In this document: positions 6,135 to 9,114 of the stretch, piece by piece
Layout of the letters: the number at the start of each line of letters is the position of its first letter
Position numbering within the stretch: the first letter of the stretch is position 1
Assembly: GCA_016791325.1 (NCBI GenBank)
Contig: JAEUMU010000248.1
Span: forward strand, 1 to 9,114
Direction: 5' to 3'
Source of the DNA: Hyphomonadaceae bacterium
GTDB lineage: Bacteria > Pseudomonadota > Alphaproteobacteria > Caulobacterales > Aquidulcibacteraceae
Length of the DNA: 9,114 nucleotides
Translations under genes and position numbers: made by a program
The notes under the pieces: generated by a model
The model's input: only the letters and a program-made list of their open reading frames with translations
Databases searched by the model: none
What the model was told of the DNA's origin: nothing

Positions 6135-6781
6135 GCGCCAGTTTCGACATCTACTTTTCGTTTCGCAGCCCGTATTCGTATCTGGCCGCGCCGCAGATCG
6201 TTGATCTCGTGCGTCGTTTCGATGTTGCGCCCCGCCTGCGCGTGGTGTTGCCGATAGCCATTCGCATTCCGGGCTTCTTCAAGCAGGTCAATCCGCTTTG
6301 GCCGCCTTACCTGCTGCGCGATACGTTTCGCATCGCGCAGATGCATGGGCTGCCATATCGCTGGCCGCGGCCCGATCCCATCATCATGGATGTGGCCGCT
6401 GGAGAGGTCGCCGCCGAGCAGCCTTACATCTATCGCGTCAGCCGCCTCGGCGTGGTGGCCGAGCGCATGGGCCAAGGTCTTGCTTTCGCCCGCGCCGCAT
6501 CGCACGCCATCTGGTCGGGCGAGGTGGATAATTGGCATGAGGGCGAACATCTCGCCCGCGCGTTGACGGCCGCAGGGCTCGACGCCGACGCCGCCGAGCG
6601 CATGGCGGCCGAAGATGAAGCTGGCATCGACGCTGAAATCGCCACCAACGAGGCGTCGCAAAAAAACGCCGGCCACTGGGGCGTGCCGCTGTTTGTGTTC
6701 AACGACGAGCCGTTCTTCGGTCAGGACCGGATCGATCATCTGATCTGGCGCTTGCGCCAAGCCGGCGTGGCCGAACGCTAG
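6131..6781 (+). CDS. DsbA-family / 2-hydroxychromene-2-carboxylate isomerase-like protein
   Basis: The 216-residue product has the thioredoxin-with-helical-insert fold of the DsbA superfamily, kappa-GST / HCCA isomerase branch. Evidence is the N-terminal FDIYFSFRSPYSYLAAPQI (5-23), in which the S-P-Y-S-Y element replaces the C-x-x-C of DsbA, and the C-terminal GVPLFVFNDEPFFGQDRIDHL (184-204), with the cis-proline of GVP and the G-Q-D-R-I element. The protein contains no cysteine, so it is not a disulfide oxidoreductase. No signal peptide is seen, so it is cytoplasmic. Members act with glutathione in aromatic (naphthalene-type) degradation or as kappa-class glutathione transferases; many are of unknown substrate. 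It overlaps the DUF1330-like gene by ATGA (6131-6134), so it should be the last gene of the hydrolase-sulfatase operon. The stop shares CTAG with the convergent ABM gene. Confidence 0.85.
   Translation: MSASFDIYFSFRSPYSYLAAPQIVDLVRRFDVAPRLRVVLPIAIRIPGFFKQVNPLWPPYLLRDTFRIAQMHGLPYRWPRPDPIIMDVAAGEVAAEQPYIYRVSRLGVVAERMGQGLAFARAASHAIWSGEVDNWHEGEHLARALTAAGLDADAAERMAAEDEAGIDAEIATNEASQKNAGHWGVPLFVFNDEPFFGQDRIDHLIWRLRQAGVAER
6778..6781. other. Second CTAG palindrome shared as stop by convergent genes
   Basis: The DsbA-family gene ends with TAG at 6779-6781 and the minus-strand ABM gene ends with TAG read from 6780-6778. As at 960-963, one CTAG serves as stop codon on both strands with a 4-bp overlap. 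Confidence 0.9.
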
Positions 6782-7086
6782 CTTTCCAGAATCGTGCTCT
6801 GATATTCCGCAGCGTAAGCTTTAAGGCTTATGCCTTCCACCTTCGCGTTGCGCAGCGCCTTCATGAACGCTGCCGTGTGCGGCGCACGCGCATGCGCCGC
6901 CATCGCCGCTTCATCCGCCCAGATTTCGCTCACGCGCAGCATATCCGGCGCCAGCACGTCGCGGGCGCAGGCGTAGGAGATGCATCCTGCTTCTTGCCGC
7001 GTCGTTTCCAGCGCCGCCCGCAACGCCTCCTGGAGCGCCTCAACGCCGCCCGGCGCCAAGCGGATCCAGCCTTCGACAATGATCAT
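6778..7086 (-). CDS. Antibiotic biosynthesis monooxygenase (ABM) domain protein, YgiN-like
   Basis: This is a 102-residue single-domain protein of the dimeric alpha/beta-barrel (ferredoxin-like) ABM family. It begins MIIVEGWIRLAPGG and contains ALETTRQEAGCISYACARDV (28-47), then ISEIWADEAAMAAHARAPHTAAF-like sequence (about 53-75): the acid-rich helix, E-x-G-C-x-x-Y and W-x-D/S-E-x-A-x-x-x-H landmarks of the family. Members include quinol monooxygenase YgiN and small cofactor-less oxygenases or heme-degrading enzymes; many have no known substrate. The ATG at 7086 is chosen because family members start directly with the first beta strand; AGGGG lies about 7 nt upstream. The frame is open to 7152, but that extension covers most of the intergenic gap. 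It diverges from the reductase operon and converges on the sulfatase operon. Confidence 0.83.
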   Translation of the reverse strand: MIIVEGWIRLAPGGVEALQEALRAALETTRQEAGCISYACARDVLAPDMLRVSEIWADEAAMAAHARAPHTAAFMKALRNAKVEGISLKAYAAEYQSTILES

Positions 7087-7176
7087 GGGCGGCCCCTGTT
7101 GCGTTTGCATGCGCCAGCGTCCAGCTTGCCTCCAAGACGCCAGCGCATTCAAGCGGCGCCAGAGGGAACGGTCCGA
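7087..7176. promoter_or_regulatory. Divergent intergenic gap (ABM gene / reductase operon)
   Basis: These 90 bp must hold the promoters of the ABM gene (minus) and of the reductase-crotonase-dehydrogenase operon (plus). I find no convincing -35/-10 pair. The only structure seen is an 8-bp direct repeat CGCCAGCG at 7112-7119 and 7138-7145 (26 bp apart), which may be chance in GC-rich DNA. GAGGGAA at 7162-7168 is the ribosome-binding site for the reductase gene. Confidence 0.35.
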
Positions 7177-8199
7177 ATGCAGCGAACGTCACGGCGTGTT
7201 GTCCTTGCGGCGCCCCCAACAGGCGTGCCCACGCGTGAGACGTTTCGTATCGAGCAAGTCGCGCTGCCCACGCTTAGCGATAATCAGGTGCTTACCCGCA
7301 CCCTCTATTGCTCGGCTGATCCCGGCACGCGCTCGCGGCTTTCCGCCGGCGCCAGTTATGCGCCGCCGCTGAAGGTGGGTGAAACGATTGATGGTTTCTG
7401 CGTCGGTGAGGTGCTCGAAAGCGCCAACCCGCGCTTTGCCGTGGGCGATCTGGTCGCGCTCGGCGGCGGCTGGGCCGAGCACGTCGTGTTCCCCGGCCGC
7501 GGCTACATGCAAAAAATCCCGCACCGCCGCCTGCCGCTTTCGTACTGGATCGGCGTGCTGGGCGTGCCGGGAATGACAGCCTGGTTTGGCCTCAAGCGTG
7601 TTGCGCAGTTGAAGGCCGGCGAACGCGTGCTTGTCACATCCGCCGCCGGGCCCGTGGGCGCGACTGCGGGGCAGATCGCGAAGGCGATGGGTGCTGCTCG
7701 CGTCGTCGGTGTCGCCGGCGGCGCCGAAAAATGCGCCTGGGTGGCGCAGGCTGGTTTCGATGCCGCGGTCGATTACAAGGCGGACCCGAATCTCACCGCC
7801 GCGCTTCTGGCCGCATCCCCGGAAGGCTACGATGTGTTGTTCGATAATGTCGGCAACGCCATGATTGATGGCGTGATCCCGCTGCTGCGGCCTGGCGGGC
7901 GCATCGTCGTCTCCGGCCAGGTGGCCGATTACAACACGCCTCCCGGCCAGCGCCCGGGCCTCACCAACACAGCGTATTTCATCGCCAGCCGCTTACGCAT
8001 GGAGGGGCTCGTCGTGTTTGACGATTTGCACGGCTTCTCCGCCGCACAGGAGGAGCTTGGCGCTCTGATCGAATCCGGCGCGGTCAAAGTGCGCGAAGAG
8101 CGCTTCACTGGCCTAGAAGCCATGCCCGATGCCTTCATTGGCCTTTTCACTGGCGCGGCCTTCGGGCGGCGCATCATCCAGGTCGGGGCTGAGCCGTGA
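7177..8199 (+). CDS. NADP-dependent MDR-family double-bond reductase
   Basis: The 340-residue product belongs to the zinc-free medium-chain dehydrogenase/reductase branch (leukotriene B4 12-hydroxydehydrogenase / alkenal double-bond reductase / curcumin reductase type), which reduces the C=C of enones or enals with NADPH in the cytoplasm. The N-terminal part has LYCSADPGTRSRL (43-55), the counterpart of the family's L-Y-L-S-x-D-P-x-x-R motif, and VGETIDGFCVGEVLES (67-82). GVLGVPGMTAWFGL (126-139) precedes the Rossmann motif VTSAAGPVGATAGQIAKAMGA (153-173), and YDVLFDNVG and LLRPGGRIVVSGQVADYN follow. No catalytic or structural zinc ligand set is seen. The start is set by GAGGGAA (7162-7168) 8 nt before the ATG; the frame is open further back, but that part is antisense to the ABM gene. 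The stop overlaps the next start by GTGA. The substrate is unknown; the context suggests an enoyl intermediate of a catabolic route. Confidence 0.9.
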   Translation: MQRTSRRVVLAAPPTGVPTRETFRIEQVALPTLSDNQVLTRTLYCSADPGTRSRLSAGASYAPPLKVGETIDGFCVGEVLESANPRFAVGDLVALGGGWAEHVVFPGRGYMQKIPHRRLPLSYWIGVLGVPGMTAWFGLKRVAQLKAGERVLVTSAAGPVGATAGQIAKAMGAARVVGVAGGAEKCAWVAQAGFDAAVDYKADPNLTAALLAASPEGYDVLFDNVGNAMIDGVIPLLRPGGRIVVSGQVADYNTPPGQRPGLTNTAYFIASRLRMEGLVVFDDLHGFSAAQEELGALIESGAVKVREERFTGLEAMPDAFIGLFTGAAFGRRIIQVGAEP

Positions 8200-8990
8200 G
8201 CTTCAAATCCTACGAACGCATCAGCGTCACGCGCAATGGCCGCATCGCCACCGTGACGCTTACTGGCGCCAACCCGGTCAACGCTGTTGACGCCGCCATG
8301 CATCACGATCTCGCGCGCGTATTCCTTGACGCCCAGGACGATACCGAGAGCGATCTCATTATCCTCACCGGCGCCGGGCGCGCCTTCTGCGCCGGCGGCG
8401 ATACATCCTGGTTCAAAACGCAGATCGAAGATCCCGCTACCTTCCGCGCCATCGGCCCGGAAGCCAAACGCATCATCACGTCCTTGCTCGATTTGGAGAA
8501 ACCCATTCTCTGCCGACTCAATGGCGCCGCCGCCGGGCTCGGCGCGACTTTGGCGTTGCTGTGCGACGTGATCATCGCCTCGGAAAGGGCCATTATCGGC
8601 GACCCGCACGTGAAAGTGGGGTTGGTCGCCGGCGACGGCGGCGCCGTCATATGGCCGCAGCTGATCGGCTTCGCCCGCGCCAAGGAGCTGCTGATGACAG
8701 GCGACCTTCTCTCGGCCCAGGAGGCGCTCGCACTTGGCCTCATCAATCACGTGGTCGCGCCGGAGCAGCTCGACGCAAAGGTCGCAGAGGTCGCCGGCAA
8801 AATTCTGGGCAACCCGCGCTGGGCCGTGCGCTGGACCAAGACCATCGCCAACATTCCGCTCAGGGTTCTCGCTGCGCAGATCAATGAGGCAGCGATGGGC
8901 TATGAATTGCTTTCCAACATGACCGCGGATCGCAAAGAGGCCGTCGCCGCCTTTCTCGAAAAGCGCAAACCCAACCTTACGGGCGAATGA
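8196..8990 (+). CDS. Enoyl-CoA hydratase/isomerase (crotonase) family protein
   Basis: This 264-residue crotonase-fold protein starts with GTG at 8196, overlapping the reductase stop by 4 bp (GTGA). The CoA and oxyanion-hole segments are GAGRAFCAGGD (59-69) and NGAAAGLGATLALLCD (109-124). The next segment reads DPHVKVGLVAGDGG (136-149), and ARAKELLMTGDLLSAQEALALGLINHVV (160-187) follows. Aligned with rat mitochondrial enoyl-CoA hydratase, Glu164 is retained at residue 164, whereas the Glu144 position is His138 and a GDGG stands in place of GAGG. Loss of one of the two catalytic glutamates means the reaction may be an isomerisation or another crotonase reaction rather than classical hydration. 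The protein is soluble and should act on acyl-CoA esters together with the neighbouring acyl-CoA dehydrogenase. Confidence 0.92.
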   Translation: MSFKSYERISVTRNGRIATVTLTGANPVNAVDAAMHHDLARVFLDAQDDTESDLIILTGAGRAFCAGGDTSWFKTQIEDPATFRAIGPEAKRIITSLLDLEKPILCRLNGAAAGLGATLALLCDVIIASERAIIGDPHVKVGLVAGDGGAVIWPQLIGFARAKELLMTGDLLSAQEALALGLINHVVAPEQLDAKVAEVAGKILGNPRWAVRWTKTIANIPLRVLAAQINEAAMGYELLSNMTADRKEAVAAFLEKRKPNLTGE

Positions 8991-9114
8991 TGATCGCCAA
9001 CACCCTGCCTGAGCCGGATCACGTCGCCGCCCTGCGTGATCAGCTGCGCCGCTTCGTGGCTGAGAAAGCGCCGCGCGAACACCGTCGCGCCTGGGATAAG
9101 GCTCATACTTGGCC
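8987..9114 (+). CDS. Acyl-CoA dehydrogenase, N-terminal fragment (runs off window)
   Basis: An open frame begins at ATG 8987 (a second in-frame ATG is at 8990) and stays open to the window end, about 42 residues. The sequence LPEPDHVAALRDQLRRFVAEK followed by APREHRRAWDKAHTWP resembles the first helices of acyl-CoA dehydrogenases, which typically read ...R-x-F-V-x-x-x-x-P-x-E-x-x-x-x-W-D. These flavoproteins introduce the alpha-beta double bond into acyl-CoA. The ATGA overlap with the crotonase stop (8987-8990) indicates translational coupling. The FAD-binding and catalytic Glu regions lie outside the window, so the family call rests on the N-terminus and the context. Confidence 0.72.
   Translation, partial: MMIANTLPEPDHVAALRDQLRRFVAEKAPREHRRAWDKAHTW

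Noticed and set aside
6815..6830. TAAGC-TTTAAG-GCTTA inverted repeat as a terminator for the sulfatase operon
   Set aside because: The stem is only 5 bp, weak, lies within the coding sequence of the ABM gene and is not followed by a T-run on the plus strand.
7929..8750. 273-codon open frame antisense to the reductase/crotonase junction
   Set aside because: It crosses two well-supported genes and carries no recognisable domain.
1..9114. CRISPR arrays, tRNA/rRNA genes, insertion sequences or prophage genes
   Set aside because: No regularly spaced repeats, tRNA-like folds, transposase motifs or terminal inverted repeats were seen; almost every base is accounted for by coding genes.

Overview
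The window is a densely packed, high-GC bacterial locus of nine complete protein genes plus a partial gene at each edge. GC-rich third positions, protein styles and the mix of CoA-linked catabolic enzymes suggest an alphaproteobacterium, perhaps from the Caulobacterales/Hyphomonadaceae side. That placement is an impression from protein style, not a measured phylogeny. I see no RNA genes, mobile elements or CRISPR arrays.

Layout. Left block, plus strand: the last 21 codons of a short-chain dehydrogenase resembling HSD10 (3-66, stop 66-68), overlapped by a formylglycine-generating enzyme (FGE) family protein with an export signal (7-963). Minus-strand pair: an HLD-I type haloalkane dehalogenase (1535-2443) followed by a TetR-family regulator (960-1535), coupled by a TGATG overlap. 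A 117-bp divergent control region (2444-2560) carries a perfect 15-bp palindrome, GGCACT-CAT-AGTGCC, the best candidate operator. Central block, plus strand: a membrane-targeted metallo-beta-lactamase-fold hydrolase (2561-3637), a membrane-anchored Cys-type sulfatase (3649-5301), a membrane-anchored DUF1330-like protein (5301-6134) and a cysteine-free DsbA/HCCA-isomerase-type protein (6131-6781). These four are nearly contiguous or overlapping, so they are probably one operon. A small minus-strand antibiotic-biosynthesis-monooxygenase (ABM) domain protein (6778-7086) converges on it. Right block, plus strand, starting after a 90-bp divergent gap: an MDR-family double-bond reductase (7177-8199), a crotonase-family protein (8196-8990) and the start of an acyl-CoA dehydrogenase (8987 to the window end), joined by 4-bp stop/start overlaps.

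How it may work together (inference): the sulfatase carries the C-S-P-S-R motif that FGE converts to formylglycine, and the FGE-like protein keeps the paired catalytic cysteines. Both appear to be exported, so they may form a substrate-enzyme pair outside the cytoplasm. The dehalogenase, reductase, crotonase, acyl-CoA dehydrogenase and HSD10-like dehydrogenase would suit breakdown of a sulfated and/or halogenated aliphatic, alicyclic or steroid-like substrate by beta-oxidation-type steps, with the TetR protein as the likely sensor. The actual substrate cannot be read from the sequence.

Structural oddity: both convergent gene pairs end on a shared CTAG palindrome (960-963 and 6778-6781) that gives a TAG stop on each strand, leaving no intergenic room for a terminator.
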